Below are positions 15,667 to 24,320 of a stretch of 40,873 bases of DNA, in pieces. Origin of the DNA: Chromatiales bacterium (GTDB taxonomy: Bacteria; Pseudomonadota; Gammaproteobacteria; JAGRCI01). The translations under genes were made by a program, and so were the position numbers. The notes beneath the pieces are model-generated. The model was not told the DNA's origin and did not search any database. It was given only the letters and a program-made list of their open reading frames with translations. The DNA is taken from positions 1-40,873 of the forward strand of contig JAGRGI010000025.1 in NCBI GenBank assembly GCA_020445565.1, in the 5' to 3' direction. The first letter of the stretch is position 1. Every line of letters begins with the position of its first letter.

Positions 15667-17052
15667 TCAGTCTGCGTAGATTACCGACGGCAGCCAGGTT
15701 GCCAGATCCGGCCACAACGCCAGCATTCCCAGGGCAATCAGCTGAATCACGATGAAAGGCATGACGCCGCGATAGATCTGCCCGGTGGTGACGCTGGCCG
15801 GCGCAACGCCACGCAGGTAGAACAGGGCAAAACCGAAGGGCGGGGTAAGAAAGGACGTTTGCAGGTTGATCGCGATCATCACCCCAAGCCACACCGGGTT
15901 CAGACCCATGGCCAGCAGAATGGGGGCAACAATGGGCACCACCACGAAAGTGATCTCGATGAAATCCAGGATGAAGCCCAGCAGGAACATGATGAGCATC
16001 ACCACCAGCATGGCACCCACCACCCCGCCGGGCAGGTCGGTGAGGAACGCCTCCACCAGCTTGTCGCCGCCGAAACCGCGGAAAACCAGGGAAAACAAGG
16101 CAGCGCCGATGAGGATGAGGAACACCATGGCAGTGACCTCGGTGGTGCTGCGCATCACGTCCTTGAGCTTTTTCATATCGAACTGCCCCTGAGACATGGC
16201 GAGCAGAATGGCCCCCACGGCCCCCACCGAGGCGGCCTCGGTCGGCGTAGCCAGACCGCCGATGATCGAACCCAGCACCGCCAGTATCAGCAGCAGGGGC
16301 GGCATCAGCACCAGCAGCACCCGTTTTGCCAGGGCCGCACCACGCAGGGTTCGGTCCTCCGCCGCCAGGGGTGGGGCACTGTCGGGACGCATAAACGCTA
16401 CCAGGCCGATATAGACGAGGTAGAGAACCACCAGCAGCAGCCCGGGAATCAGGGCGCCGACGAACAGATCTCCGACAGAAACCGTATCGGGCGAATAGTT
16501 ACCCATGTTCAACTGCGCCTGCTGGTAGGCGGAGGACAACACATCTCCCAGCAGCACCAGCACAATAGACGGCGGAATGATCTGCCCGAGGGTGCCGGAT
16601 GCGCAGATGGCGCCGCTGGCCAGGGCCGGACTGTAGCCGCGCCGCAACATGGTGGGCAGGGACAGCAGGCCCATGGTCACCACGGTAGCACCGACGATAC
16701 CGGTGCTTGCGGCCAACAGCATACCAACCAGGGTAACGGAGAACCCCAATCCACCGCGCAGGGGACCAAACAACATGGACATGGTGTCCAACAGGTTCTC
16801 CGCCACTTTGGAGCGTTCCAGCATCACACCCATGAACACGAACAGGGGCACGGCAATGAGGGTGACGTTGGTCATGATGCCATAGAGCCGGTTGGGCATG
16901 GCCGACAAAAAGGCCCCGTCGAAGGTGCCGGTAAGCAGACCGATGCCGGCAAAGATCAAGGCCGTACCGCCCAGGGACAAAGCCACGGGATAGCCCAGCA
17001 GCAATACCCCGCAGACCGCTGCAAACAGGAACAGAGACATGGGTGCGTCCAT
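15667..17052 (-). CDS. TRAP transporter large permease, DctM type
   Basis: A 461-residue permease with about 12 transmembrane helices. It is the Na+-driven translocating subunit of a tripartite ATP-independent periplasmic transporter. Typical stretches are ASTGIVGATVVTMGLLSLPTML, SGTLGQIIPPSIVLVLLGD and, near the C-terminus, LQTSFLTPPFGFALFYLRG. It lies five bases after the small subunit gene at 17058. The sequence suggests the subgroup annotated for mannitol, chloroaromatic or dicarboxylate substrates, but the real substrate cannot be read here. No periplasmic binding protein (DctP) gene is present in the window. Confidence 0.93.
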   Translation of the reverse strand: MDAPMSLFLFAAVCGVLLLGYPVALSLGGTALIFAGIGLLTGTFDGAFLSAMPNRLYGIMTNVTLIAVPLFVFMGVMLERSKVAENLLDTMSMLFGPLRGGLGFSVTLVGMLLAASTGIVGATVVTMGLLSLPTMLRRGYSPALASGAICASGTLGQIIPPSIVLVLLGDVLSSAYQQAQLNMGNYSPDTVSVGDLFVGALIPGLLLVVLYLVYIGLVAFMRPDSAPPLAAEDRTLRGAALAKRVLLVLMPPLLLILAVLGSIIGGLATPTEAASVGAVGAILLAMSQGQFDMKKLKDVMRSTTEVTAMVFLILIGAALFSLVFRGFGGDKLVEAFLTDLPGGVVGAMLVVMLIMFLLGFILDFIEITFVVVPIVAPILLAMGLNPVWLGVMIAINLQTSFLTPPFGFALFYLRGVAPASVTTGQIYRGVMPFIVIQLIALGMLALWPDLATWLPSVIYAD

Positions 17053-17057
17053 CCTTC

Positions 17058-17612
17058 CTACACCGTACCGTGGGTTTCGCCGTGAGCGGGAGGTTGGGCA
17101 CCGCTGAGCACCGAGGCCGACCGAATCACCTGGGCGATGCCTTGCAGGAACAATAGCGCCGCCATCAGCAGGATCACCGTCTTAAGCAGAAATACGCCGG
17201 GCAGGCCGGCGGTCTCGCGGGAATCTTCCAATATCTTCCAGGAGGCAAACACGTAATCCAGACTTATCCAGGCGATGAATACGCTCACCGGCAAAAGCAG
17301 AAAGACCGCGCCGAACAGATCCACGGCGGCCTGCCCCTTGGGACCGAACCCGCGGTAGAAGATATCCACCCGCACATGACCGTCCCGCTTCAGGGTATAG
17401 GCGGCACCCAGCATGAAGACCAGGGTGTGCAGGTAAGTAACCGACTCCTGCATGGCGATCCATCCCAGGCTGAAGACGTAACGCAGCACCACCACGGCGA
17501 AGGTGATCAGGACCATCAACAGGGTGAGCCAGGCGACGCCGCGCCCGATCCATTCATTGAGTCGATCGATTTTGTCGGCCAGGGCCAGCCAGGCGGTTTG
17601 GGGTTGGGCCAT
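17058..17612 (-). CDS. TRAP transporter small permease, DctQ type
   Basis: A 184-residue membrane protein with four predicted helices (about residues 24-44, 50-66, 90-112 and 130-152). The phrases ADKIDRLNEWIGRGVAWLTLL and VAMQESVTY-like WIAMQESVTYLHTLVFMLGAAYTLKRDGHVRVDIFY are typical of DctQ. It pairs with the large subunit in one complex. The ATG at 17612 is preferred because DctQ proteins start shortly before the first helix. An ATG at 17663 would add 17 residues. It is the first gene of a two-gene unit whose promoter region overlaps the DnaA-box cluster at 17685-17866. Confidence 0.9.
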   Translation of the reverse strand: MAQPQTAWLALADKIDRLNEWIGRGVAWLTLLMVLITFAVVVLRYVFSLGWIAMQESVTYLHTLVFMLGAAYTLKRDGHVRVDIFYRGFGPKGQAAVDLFGAVFLLLPVSVFIAWISLDYVFASWKILEDSRETAGLPGVFLLKTVILLMAALLFLQGIAQVIRSASVLSGAQPPAHGETHGTV

Positions 17613-17684
17613 GAGTCGGTGAAGGCAGGCTGCTGAAAAATGCGGCAAGTCTACCCTTCGCATGGGTCGGCCCGCAAAGCCCGA

Positions 17685-17866
17685 CTATCCACAAACGCCG
17701 GAGTAACCTCAAATCAACCCCAGTTAATAATAAATTCTTATAAGTGGATTAGCCTTGTTTCAATTCAACCACTTGGCAAGGATTCATTTATCAAAACCGG
17801 CAACGCGATGAGGAGATACCGCCGCAGCGCCCCTTGTGGATAGCTTCTTCCACAGACTTATCCACA
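17685..17866. promoter_or_regulatory. Cluster of DnaA-box-like sites with AT-rich stretch
   Basis: One perfect DnaA box, TTATCCACA (17858-17866), and two 8/9 matches, CTATCCACA (17685-17693) and TGTGGATAG (17835-17843), lie within 182 bases. At least three 7/9 matches lie among them. An AT-rich segment (about 17723-17752) sits inside the cluster. The sites fall in the gap between the divergently oriented TRAP gene start and the end of the DUF2782 gene. Could be a DnaA-regulated or DnaA-titrating region, or an origin-like site. Nothing here proves replication function. Confidence 0.4.
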
Positions 17867-17880
17867 GGCTGCCGCAAGTG

Positions 17881-18210
17881 TCACCAACTGAACAGTATCC
17901 ACTGCTGTACGGTCATCTCATCCCCCAGACCTTTCTTGCGGGTCTCCAGGTAGCCATCCCCGTCGGTATCGACGAAATAGTAGGCAGGCCCCACATAGGG
18001 CTTGACTTTGACCATGTAGAGCTGACCGTTGAGACGGTATTCCTCGATACGCTCACGACCGGTATCGATAATGGTGACATCCGGCTCCATTTCTTCGCCA
18101 CTCTGTACCTGAGGCGGCAGCGGAGGCACCAGATCCTGTTGGTCCTGGGCCGCCAGTGGGGCGCCGAAACCGAGCGCCAGTATCACGAGGCCGAGTTGCA
18201 GGCGTTTCAT
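17881..18210 (-). CDS. DUF2782 family small secreted protein
   Basis: A 109-residue protein with an N-terminal signal peptide (MKRLQLGLVILALGFGAPLAAQ, cleavage expected near residue 22). A short periplasmic domain follows, with the conserved beta-type segment EEYRLNGQLYMVKVKPYVGPAYYFVDTDGDG and a C-terminal WILFSW. I recall this family directly next to polA in Pseudomonas, as it nearly is here. Function unknown. The ATG at 18210 is chosen because it opens the signal peptide, with AAGGATCAAG upstream; the longer in-frame start is not supported. The LOG-family gene lies upstream on the same strand. Confidence 0.85.
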   Translation of the reverse strand: MKRLQLGLVILALGFGAPLAAQDQQDLVPPLPPQVQSGEEMEPDVTIIDTGRERIEEYRLNGQLYMVKVKPYVGPAYYFVDTDGDGYLETRKKGLGDEMTVQQWILFSW

Positions 18211-18293
18211 GCACTTGATCCTTGACATTGCTTCGTTACGCTTATTTTGCGCCCGACCGCCGACAGGCGCCAGTTCCAAAGACAGGCGGCCTG

Positions 18294-19028
18294 CTACAGC
18301 TCAAGCAGCAACTCGCGTTCACGGGCATTCGGTTCGAACCCGCGGCGCTCGTAGTACTGGAAGATGGCTTCCACCACCTCCTTGGGATCGTCGATGACCT
18401 TGAACAGGTCCAGGTCTTCCGGGCTGATGGTCTTGTGCTTTACCAACACGTCTCGGAACCAGCCGATCAGACCCTCCCAAAACTCCGAAGCCACCAGAAT
18501 GATGGGGATACGCCGGGTCTTGCCGGTCTGCACCAGGGTAAGTATCTCCGCCAGTTCGTCCAGGGTGCCGAAGCCGCCGGGCATCACCACGTAGGCGGAG
18601 GCGTACTTAACAAACATCACCTTTCGTGAAAAAAAATGCTTGAAGGTGAGCGAAATATCCTGGTACGGGTTGCCGGACTGCTCCTTGGGAAGGCGGATGT
18701 TAAGACCGATACTGGGCGATTTTCCGTCGAAGGCGCCCTTGTTGGCCGCCTCCATGATGCCCGGCCCACCGCCGCTGACCACGGAGAAACCCGCATTCGA
18801 AAGCTGTAAGGCAATCTCTTCGGTGAGTTTGTAGTAGGGATTGTCCGGTGGAATTCGGGCCGAACCGAAGATGCTCACCGAGGGGCGAATTCGATCCAGT
18901 CGGTCGAAGCCCTCGACAAACTCCGCCATGATCTGAAAGATCTTCCAGGATTCGCGATTCAACTGCGAATCGTTGACCGGCATCAGCCCCGGATGGTTTG
19001 ATTTGAGTTCTTTGAAGACAGAATCCAT
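18294..19028 (-). CDS. LOG family protein (TIGR00730 Rossmann-fold nucleotide hydrolase)
   Basis: A 244-residue cytosolic protein with the lysine-decarboxylase-like/LOG signature: SGGGPGIMEAANKGA (substrate loop) and PGGFGTLDELAEIL (the PGGxGTxxE motif with catalytic Glu). Family members remove ribose 5-phosphate from nucleoside monophosphates, such as cytokinin ribotides or AMP. The old annotation lysine decarboxylase is generally wrong. Arg in FSRKVMFVKYA matches the conserved RK pair. It is divergent from polA with 165 bases between the starts. The exact nucleotide substrate cannot be assigned. Confidence 0.9.
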   Translation of the reverse strand: MDSVFKELKSNHPGLMPVNDSQLNRESWKIFQIMAEFVEGFDRLDRIRPSVSIFGSARIPPDNPYYKLTEEIALQLSNAGFSVVSGGGPGIMEAANKGAFDGKSPSIGLNIRLPKEQSGNPYQDISLTFKHFFSRKVMFVKYASAYVVMPGGFGTLDELAEILTLVQTGKTRRIPIILVASEFWEGLIGWFRDVLVKHKTISPEDLDLFKVIDDPKEVVEAIFQYYERRGFEPNARERELLLEL

Positions 19029-19193
19029 CGACTGTGGTTCTCCCCGTTGTCGATTGCGATTGACCGGCCGGCGTCATAACCGCCGTACCGGTCGATGGTA
19101 CTGGATATCGGCCACCGACGCAGAAAGTTCCGCATCCGACGGCCACCACCCACAACGCGGTCCCGGCACCGCCAAGCAGAGGAACGATCCCCC

Positions 19194-21914
19194 ATGAGCG
19201 ACACCCCGAAGACTCCCCTGGTGTTGGTGGACGGCTCCTCCTACCTGTTTCGGGCGTTTCATGCCTTACCGCCGCTGTCCAATTCCAAGGGCCAACCCAC
19301 CGGCGCGGTCTATGGTGTGCTCAACATGCTGCGCCGCCTGATCGAGCGCTATCACCCCGAGAACATGGCGGTGGTATTCGACGCCCGCGGCAAGACCTTT
19401 CGCAACGAGCTGTACCCGCAATACAAGGCCAATCGCCCACCCATGCCCGAGGAACTGGCGGCTCAGATCGAACCCCTGCACCAGTGCGTCAGGGCGCTGG
19501 GATTGCCGCTGCTGGCGGTGCCCGGCGTTGAGGCGGACGATGTCATCGGCACCCTGGCGACCCAGGCCGCCGCGCGGGGTCGGCAGATCGTCATCTCCAC
19601 CGGCGACAAGGACCTGGCGCAGTTGGTCGAGCCGGGTATCACCCTCATCAACACCATGAACGACACCACCATGGACCGCGACGGCGTGCTCGCCAAGTTC
19701 GGCGTGCCGCCGGAGCAGATCATCGACTACCTGGCCCTGGTCGGCGACACGGTCGACAACGTGCCCGGCGTTCCCAAAGTAGGTCCCAAGACCGCGGTCA
19801 AATGGCTGGAACAGTATGGCAGTCTGGACGAGATCATGGCCCATGCGGATCAGTTCAAGGGCAAGATCGGCGAGAACCTGCGCGCCAGTCTTGGCCAACT
19901 GCCCCTGTCCAAGGATCTGGTCACCATTCGCCGCGATGTACCCCTGGATACCGAATCCGAAGGGCTGAGCCGCGCAGAGCCGGACCGGGAAAGCCTGCGG
20001 GCGCTGTACGCCGAGCTGGAGTTTTCGAGTTGGCTCAAGCAATTGGACACCCCGCAGGAGACCGGTGAGGATACACCGACATCCGCCGCACCCGAGGATA
20101 CCGATTACGAAATCGTGCTCGACGCCAAGGCCCTGGAGCGCTGGATCAAGCAACTGCAGAAGGCCGAGCTGTTCGCCTTCGATACCGAAACCACCGATCT
20201 GGACTACATGCGCGCCGACATCGTCGGCGTCTCCTTCGCCGTCGAGGCAGGAAAGGCCGCCTACGTTCCGGTGGCCCACCGCTATCCCGGCGCCCCCGAT
20301 CAACTGCAACGCGAAACGGTGTTGGAACGCTTGCGACCGCTGTTGGAGGACGCAAAAAAACCCAAACTGGGCCAGAACCTCAAATACGACATGAGCGTGC
20401 TGGCCAGGGCGGGGATCGACATGCAAGGCATCGCCCACGACACCATGCTGGAATCCTATGTTCTCGACAGCACCGCGACCCGCCACGACATGGATTCCCT
20501 GGCACTGAAATACCTGGGGCACCAGACCATCCACTACGAAGACGTGGCCGGCAAGGGCAAAAAGCAATTGCGTTTCGACCAGATCGAGCTGGAACAGGCC
20601 GGACCCTACGCCGCCGAAGACGCCGACATCACCCTGCGCCTGCACCAAACCCTTTGGCCGCGCCTGGAAGTCGCGGAGGGGCAGGCCCAACTCTATCGGC
20701 AGATCGAAATCCCCTTGGTGCCGGTGTTGTCGCGGATCGAACGCAACGGTGTCCTCATCGACCGCGCCATGCTGGGCAAACAAAGCACTCAACTGGCCAA
20801 GCGTATGCTGGAGATCGAGCAGGCCGCCTATGACGCCGCCGGCGGCCCGTTCAACCTGGGTTCCCCCAGCCAATTGCAACAAATCCTGTTCACCCCGGAG
20901 GGTCTGAACATCACGCCGCGGGCCAAAACCCCCAAGGGCCAGCCTTCCACGGCCGAGTCGGTATTGCAGGAGCTTGCGGAGGAGGGTCACGATTTGCCAC
21001 GGCTGATCCTTGAGCACCGCAGCCTGTCCAAGCTCAAATCCACCTACACCGACAAACTGCCGGAACAGATCGATCCCGACACAGGCCGGGTGCACACCTC
21101 CTATCATCAGGCCGTTGCCGCCACCGGCCGGCTGTCGTCCTCCGACCCCAACCTGCAAAACATCCCGGTGCGCAGCGATGAGGGCAGGCGTATACGCCAG
21201 GCGTTTGTCGCCCCCGAAGGCAAACGCATCGTCGCGGCGGACTACTCACAGATCGAGCTGCGCATCATGGCCCATTTGTCTGGAGACGAGGGCCTGCTGA
21301 AGGCATTTGCCGCAGGCGCCGACGTACACGCGGCCACTGCCGCAGAGATCTTCGGCACCACCCCGGACAAGGTCACCGGCAATCAACGCCGCTCGGCCAA
21401 GGCCATCAATTTCGGACTGATCTACGGCATGTCCGCTTTCGGCCTGGCCCGCCAACTCGGCATCGAACGGGGCGAGGCACAGGATTACGTGAACCTTTAT
21501 TTCAGCCGCTACCCTGGTGTGCGCGCCTTCATGGATCAGACCAGGGAACAGGCCCGCGAAAGGGGCTTCGTGGAGACCGTTTTCGGCCGCCGCCTCTACC
21601 TGCCTGAGATCCGCTCGCGCAACGTCCAACGGCGCCAATATGCCGAACGCACCGCCATCAACGCCCCCATGCAGGGCACGGCGGCGGACATCATCAAACG
21701 GGCCATGCTGGCGGTGGACCAATGGATACGGGAGACCAGGGCACCCGTGCTCATGATCATGCAGGTGCACGACGAACTGGTATTCGAGATCGAAACCAGT
21801 GCCCTGGATGGCTGCCTGGAACCGATACGCCGCGCCATGACCGGCGCCGCCGAGCTGCGTGTGCCTCTGGTGGTGGACACCGGCATCGGCGCCAATTGGG
21901 ATGAGGCCCATTGA
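19194..21914 (+). CDS. polA: DNA polymerase I
   Basis: A 906-residue repair and Okazaki-fragment polymerase. The N-terminal 5' nuclease (about 1-290) has VLVDGSSYLFRAFHALP and GDTVDNVPGVPKVGPKTA. The 3'-5' proofreading domain (about 320-510) keeps the exo I motif FAFDTETTDLD, so proofreading should be active. The polymerase domain (about 520-906) has motif A AADYSQIELRIMAH, motif B RRSAKAINFGLIYGMS and motif C MQVHDELVFE. The ATG at 19194 has GCAGAGGA nine bases upstream and begins the standard MSDTPKTPLVLVDGSS N-terminus. A probable small RNA and engB follow, an arrangement shared with E. coli and Pseudomonas. Confidence 0.98.
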   Translation: MSDTPKTPLVLVDGSSYLFRAFHALPPLSNSKGQPTGAVYGVLNMLRRLIERYHPENMAVVFDARGKTFRNELYPQYKANRPPMPEELAAQIEPLHQCVRALGLPLLAVPGVEADDVIGTLATQAAARGRQIVISTGDKDLAQLVEPGITLINTMNDTTMDRDGVLAKFGVPPEQIIDYLALVGDTVDNVPGVPKVGPKTAVKWLEQYGSLDEIMAHADQFKGKIGENLRASLGQLPLSKDLVTIRRDVPLDTESEGLSRAEPDRESLRALYAELEFSSWLKQLDTPQETGEDTPTSAAPEDTDYEIVLDAKALERWIKQLQKAELFAFDTETTDLDYMRADIVGVSFAVEAGKAAYVPVAHRYPGAPDQLQRETVLERLRPLLEDAKKPKLGQNLKYDMSVLARAGIDMQGIAHDTMLESYVLDSTATRHDMDSLALKYLGHQTIHYEDVAGKGKKQLRFDQIELEQAGPYAAEDADITLRLHQTLWPRLEVAEGQAQLYRQIEIPLVPVLSRIERNGVLIDRAMLGKQSTQLAKRMLEIEQAAYDAAGGPFNLGSPSQLQQILFTPEGLNITPRAKTPKGQPSTAESVLQELAEEGHDLPRLILEHRSLSKLKSTYTDKLPEQIDPDTGRVHTSYHQAVAATGRLSSSDPNLQNIPVRSDEGRRIRQAFVAPEGKRIVAADYSQIELRIMAHLSGDEGLLKAFAAGADVHAATAAEIFGTTPDKVTGNQRRSAKAINFGLIYGMSAFGLARQLGIERGEAQDYVNLYFSRYPGVRAFMDQTREQARERGFVETVFGRRLYLPEIRSRNVQRRQYAERTAINAPMQGTAADIIKRAMLAVDQWIRETRAPVLMIMQVHDELVFEIETSALDGCLEPIRRAMTGAAELRVPLVVDTGIGANWDEAH

Positions 21915-21970
21915 TCGCCTCAAAGCAGTGCAAGGAAACTTTTCAGTGCAAACCCGGTCGTATTCAGTAT

Positions 21971-22084
21971 GCGCCAGGCCACGGCGCCAACCCGCCCCTC
22001 TCCCTAGGCGGGTTTATCCCGACCCACGACCGTCGGGAACACTGCCCCGCTACTTCCCTACAGCGTGAAGGCGGGGCTTTTTTT
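21971..22084 (+). ncRNA. Candidate small RNA in the Spot 42/ErsA position
   Basis: The 230-base gap between polA and engB holds four successive perfect stems: GCGCC/GGCGC (21971-21987), AACCCGCC/GGCGGGTT (21989-22014), CCCGAC/GTCGGG (22018-22037) and GCCCCGC/GCGGGGC (22044-22077). The last is followed by seven T, a good intrinsic terminator. The loops of stems 2 and 4 are pyrimidine-rich (CCTCTCCCTA; ACTTCCCTAC), as in regulatory RNAs that base-pair with mRNA. The same locus encodes Spot 42 in E. coli and ErsA in Pseudomonas. The 5' end is uncertain: a GGAAACTT at 21934 weakly resembles a sigma-E -35, with TCGTA 16 bases on. No sequence identity to either known RNA is claimed. Confidence 0.6.
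22044..22084 (+). terminator. Intrinsic terminator after polA/small RNA
   Basis: The stem GCCCCGC (22044-22050) / GCGGGGC (22071-22077) is followed by TTTTTTT (22078-22084). The loop can extend the stem through CTT/AAG. It is the clearest Rho-independent terminator in the window, on the plus strand. Confidence 0.85.
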
Positions 22085-22144
22085 GTCTGCTTAAAAAGCG
22101 CCGCGGCACGCCCCCCCCCTGCCATGACAGCGCCGGACTCCCCC

Positions 22145-22759
22145 TCACTGCTCCTGCGGCATCGCCATCCACCCATCCAGGACTGCGTAGGCCTCCTCCA
22201 CTCCCTCGCGCTTCAGCGATGAAAACAATTGTGCCGTAACCCCCGGCCAAAGCTTCTTCAGCTCGGACCGCAGTTTCAGCAACGACGATTTTGCTGGCCC
22301 GCGTTTGAGTTTGTCGGACTTGGTCAACAGCACGTGCACGGCCAGTGACGAGGCGGCCGCCCAGTCCAGCATGCGGCGATCGTGCTCCGTCAGCCCGTGA
22401 CGCACGTCGGCGAGCAGAATCAGTCCTCGCAGCGATTCCCTGCCGGCCAGATAGTCCACCATGGCGTTCTGCCAGTGGAGTTTCACGGCCTCCGATACCT
22501 TGGCATAGCCATAGCCCGGCAGATCCACCAGACGCCGCTCGTCATCCAGCGCAAAAAACACGATCTGTTGAGTACGGCCGGGCGTCTTGCTGGCACGGGC
22601 AAGACCACGCTGATCGGCAATCACATTCAAAGCGGAAGACTTGCCAGCGTTCGAGCGACCGGCGAAGGCCACCTCATAGCCTACATCGGGAGGCGCATTG
22701 GCCAGCGTGGGTGCGCTTAGCAAGAAGCGTGCTTGTCGGTACAGATTTTTTGTCGTCAT
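22145..22759 (-). CDS. engB: Ribosome biogenesis GTPase EngB (YihA/YsxC)
   Basis: A 204-residue essential GTPase for large-subunit ribosome assembly. It shows G1 GRSNAGKSS, the G2 threonine in TPGRTQQI, G3 DLPGYGYA, G4 TKSD and the closing [11 protein letters not shown]. Length and motif order are standard. It converges with polA and the small RNA. The ATG at 22759 is the only good start, opening [17 protein letters not shown] as in gammaproteobacterial homologues. No T-rich terminator is visible beyond its stop. Confidence 0.97.
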   Translation of the reverse strand: MTTKNLYRQARFLLSAPTLANAPPDVGYEVAFAGRSNAGKSSALNVIADQRGLARASKTPGRTQQIVFFALDDERRLVDLPGYGYAKVSEAVKLHWQNAMVDYLAGRESLRGLILLADVRHGLTEHDRRMLDWAAASSLAVHVLLTKSDKLKRGPAKSSLLKLRSELKKLWPGVTAQLFSSLKREGVEEAYAVLDGWMAMPQEQ

Positions 22760-22997
22760 GGGGGATTATTCGCCGCCGAACACTGTCTACTACAAAGGTT
22801 TAGCCGCGATTCTACGGGATGCGCGAACTTGCCGCTAAGGCCCCGGTTTGGTATAAACCGCGTCTCTGTCCGGCGCCCATCGGCAAGGAGGCTTGAGGGC
22901 TGTGTCGCCATCTCGCGCACGCCTGTCGAACCAGCCGGTTTGGTTTCCTGTCATTTGTGCATTACCACTAGCCCTTCGGGCGGGGAGAAACGCGAAG

Positions 22998-23309
22998 ATG
23001 AAAAAGATCCTGATTGCCGCCGCCGCAGTCGCCCTTGCCGGCGCCATGGGTTCCGCTGTTGCCGGCGATGCCGCCGCCGGCAAGGCCAAAAGCGCCACCT
23101 GCGCAGGTTGTCACGGTCCCCAGGGGGTGAGCATGGTTCCCACCTACCCGAACCTGGCCGGGCAGAAAGAAGCCTATCTGGCCAAGGCTATCCGGGACTA
23201 TAAGTCCGGTACCCGTACCGATGCGACCATGAAGGCCATGACCGCCGCGCTGAGCGACGCCGACGTGGACAACCTGGCCGCCTACTACGCCAGCCTGTCC
23301 TGCAAGTAA
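22998..23309 (+). CDS. Class I cytochrome c, c553/c5-like, single heme
   Basis: A 103-residue periplasmic cytochrome. The signal peptide [22 protein letters not shown] is followed by a mature domain of about 80 residues with one heme site, CAGCH, at about residues 36-40. The axial methionine is probably in [12 protein letters not shown]. It carries electrons between respiratory complexes. The ATG at 22998 has GGGGAGAAACGCGAAG just upstream. The upstream in-frame ATG at 22893 adds a non-signal sequence and is rejected. A hairpin and then the diheme cytochrome c4 gene follow, a pairing also found in Pseudomonas-type genomes. Confidence 0.9.
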   Translation: MKKILIAAAAVALAGAMGSAVAGDAAAGKAKSATCAGCHGPQGVSMVPTYPNLAGQKEAYLAKAIRDYKSGTRTDATMKAMTAALSDADVDNLAAYYASLSCK

Positions 23310-23333
23310 GGCCGGATAGCGCTGAAGCGACAC

Positions 23334-23359
23334 CCAGCCCCCTCTTCGGAGGGGGTTGG
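23334..23359 (+). terminator. Stable TTCG-loop hairpin between two cytochrome genes
   Basis: An 11-bp stem (23334-23344 with 23349-23359, one G-T) is closed by a TTCG tetraloop, with CCCCCTC/GAGGGGG at its core. No T-run follows. It could end or stabilise the upstream cytochrome transcript. The remaining 190 bases to the next gene show no clear feature. Confidence 0.5.
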
Positions 23360-23551
23360 CACGAAAAGGCAACGGATAACCAGCGGATTCCCGCACCCCG
23401 CCGGACAGCGAAACCTCCCTCTGATTGATGAATTTTGGTCCGCCAAAGGAGCAGACGGACCGGCGATAGCGCGGCTCCCGTGCACGGATCTACCTTGTGG
23501 CGCGTTATCGGCTGTATACCTTCGATTCCAGTACTGACGAGACGATAGACG

Positions 23552-24157
23552 ATGAACAAACTAGTGATCTCCCTGAGTTTCGCCCTGGCCGCCTTCGGCG
23601 CCAATGTTCATGCCGCCGGCGATGCCGGTGCCGGCAAGGCCAAGTCCGCCGCCTGTGCCGCCTGCCACGGTACCGACGGCAACAGCGCCGCCCCCACCTT
23701 CCCGAAACTGGCCGGCCAAGGTGCCGATTATCTGGCCAAGCAATTGGCCAACTTCAAGAGCGGTGAGCGCAAAAATGCCATCATGCAGGGTCAGGCAGCC
23801 GGCCTGTCGGAGCAGGACATGGCCGATCTGGGCGCCTACTATGCCGCTCAGGCGCCCAAACTCGGCAAGACCAACCCCGAGTCCCTGGAAGTGGGCGAGA
23901 AGCTCTACCGTGGCGGTAACGCAAAGACCGGCGTCCCTGCCTGCATGAGCTGTCACGGACCCACCGGCGTCGGCAACGCACCAGCCAAGTTCCCGGCTCT
24001 GCGCGGTCAGTTCGCCGCCTACACCGAGTCGGCCCTCAAGGCGTTCCGCAGCGGCGAACGCGCCAACGATGCCGGCCAGATGATGCGCAACATCGCCAGC
24101 AAGATGAGCGATGGCGAAATCAAGGCGGTCTCCGAGTACGTAGTCGGCCTGCGCTAA
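23552..24157 (+). CDS. Cytochrome c4, diheme
   Basis: A 201-residue periplasmic diheme cytochrome. The signal peptide (MNKLVISLSFALAAFGANVHA) is followed by two homologous class I domains with heme sites CAACH (about 35-39) and CMSCH (about 132-136). Axial methionines are probably in the AIMQGQAAGL and GQMMRNIASKM segments. Cytochrome c4 is membrane-associated and passes electrons to terminal oxidases such as cbb3. It is followed by dsbA, the conserved gammaproteobacterial order. The ATG at 23552 opens a clear signal peptide; its Shine-Dalgarno sequence is weak (GACGATAGACG). Confidence 0.94.
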   Translation: MNKLVISLSFALAAFGANVHAAGDAGAGKAKSAACAACHGTDGNSAAPTFPKLAGQGADYLAKQLANFKSGERKNAIMQGQAAGLSEQDMADLGAYYAAQAPKLGKTNPESLEVGEKLYRGGNAKTGVPACMSCHGPTGVGNAPAKFPALRGQFAAYTESALKAFRSGERANDAGQMMRNIASKMSDGEIKAVSEYVVGLR

Positions 24158-24320
24158 GCGACGATGGCAATAGCATCCATCGCGGCCCTGGCAACGTTAG
24201 GTCCGCGACGGGCTCCGCTCACGGACGAGCCAAACATACCATGACGAGAATCAGGTTCACCCAGGGTGATACACGCCTGACGGACCCATGCCGGCAGGTA
24301 CCGAATCGGAGGAGCTCAAA

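Noticed and set aside
15646-17085. 479-codon frame antisense to the TRAP large permease
   Set aside because: Its product is extremely rich in His, Gln and Gly, the mirror of transmembrane codons.
17685-17866. Calling this the chromosomal oriC
   Set aside because: Too few perfect boxes, no adjacent dnaA or gidA, and no skew computed. Kept as a DnaA-box cluster only.
19266-21158. 630-codon frame antisense to polA
   Set aside because: polA carries all polymerase motifs. This is a high-GC shadow.
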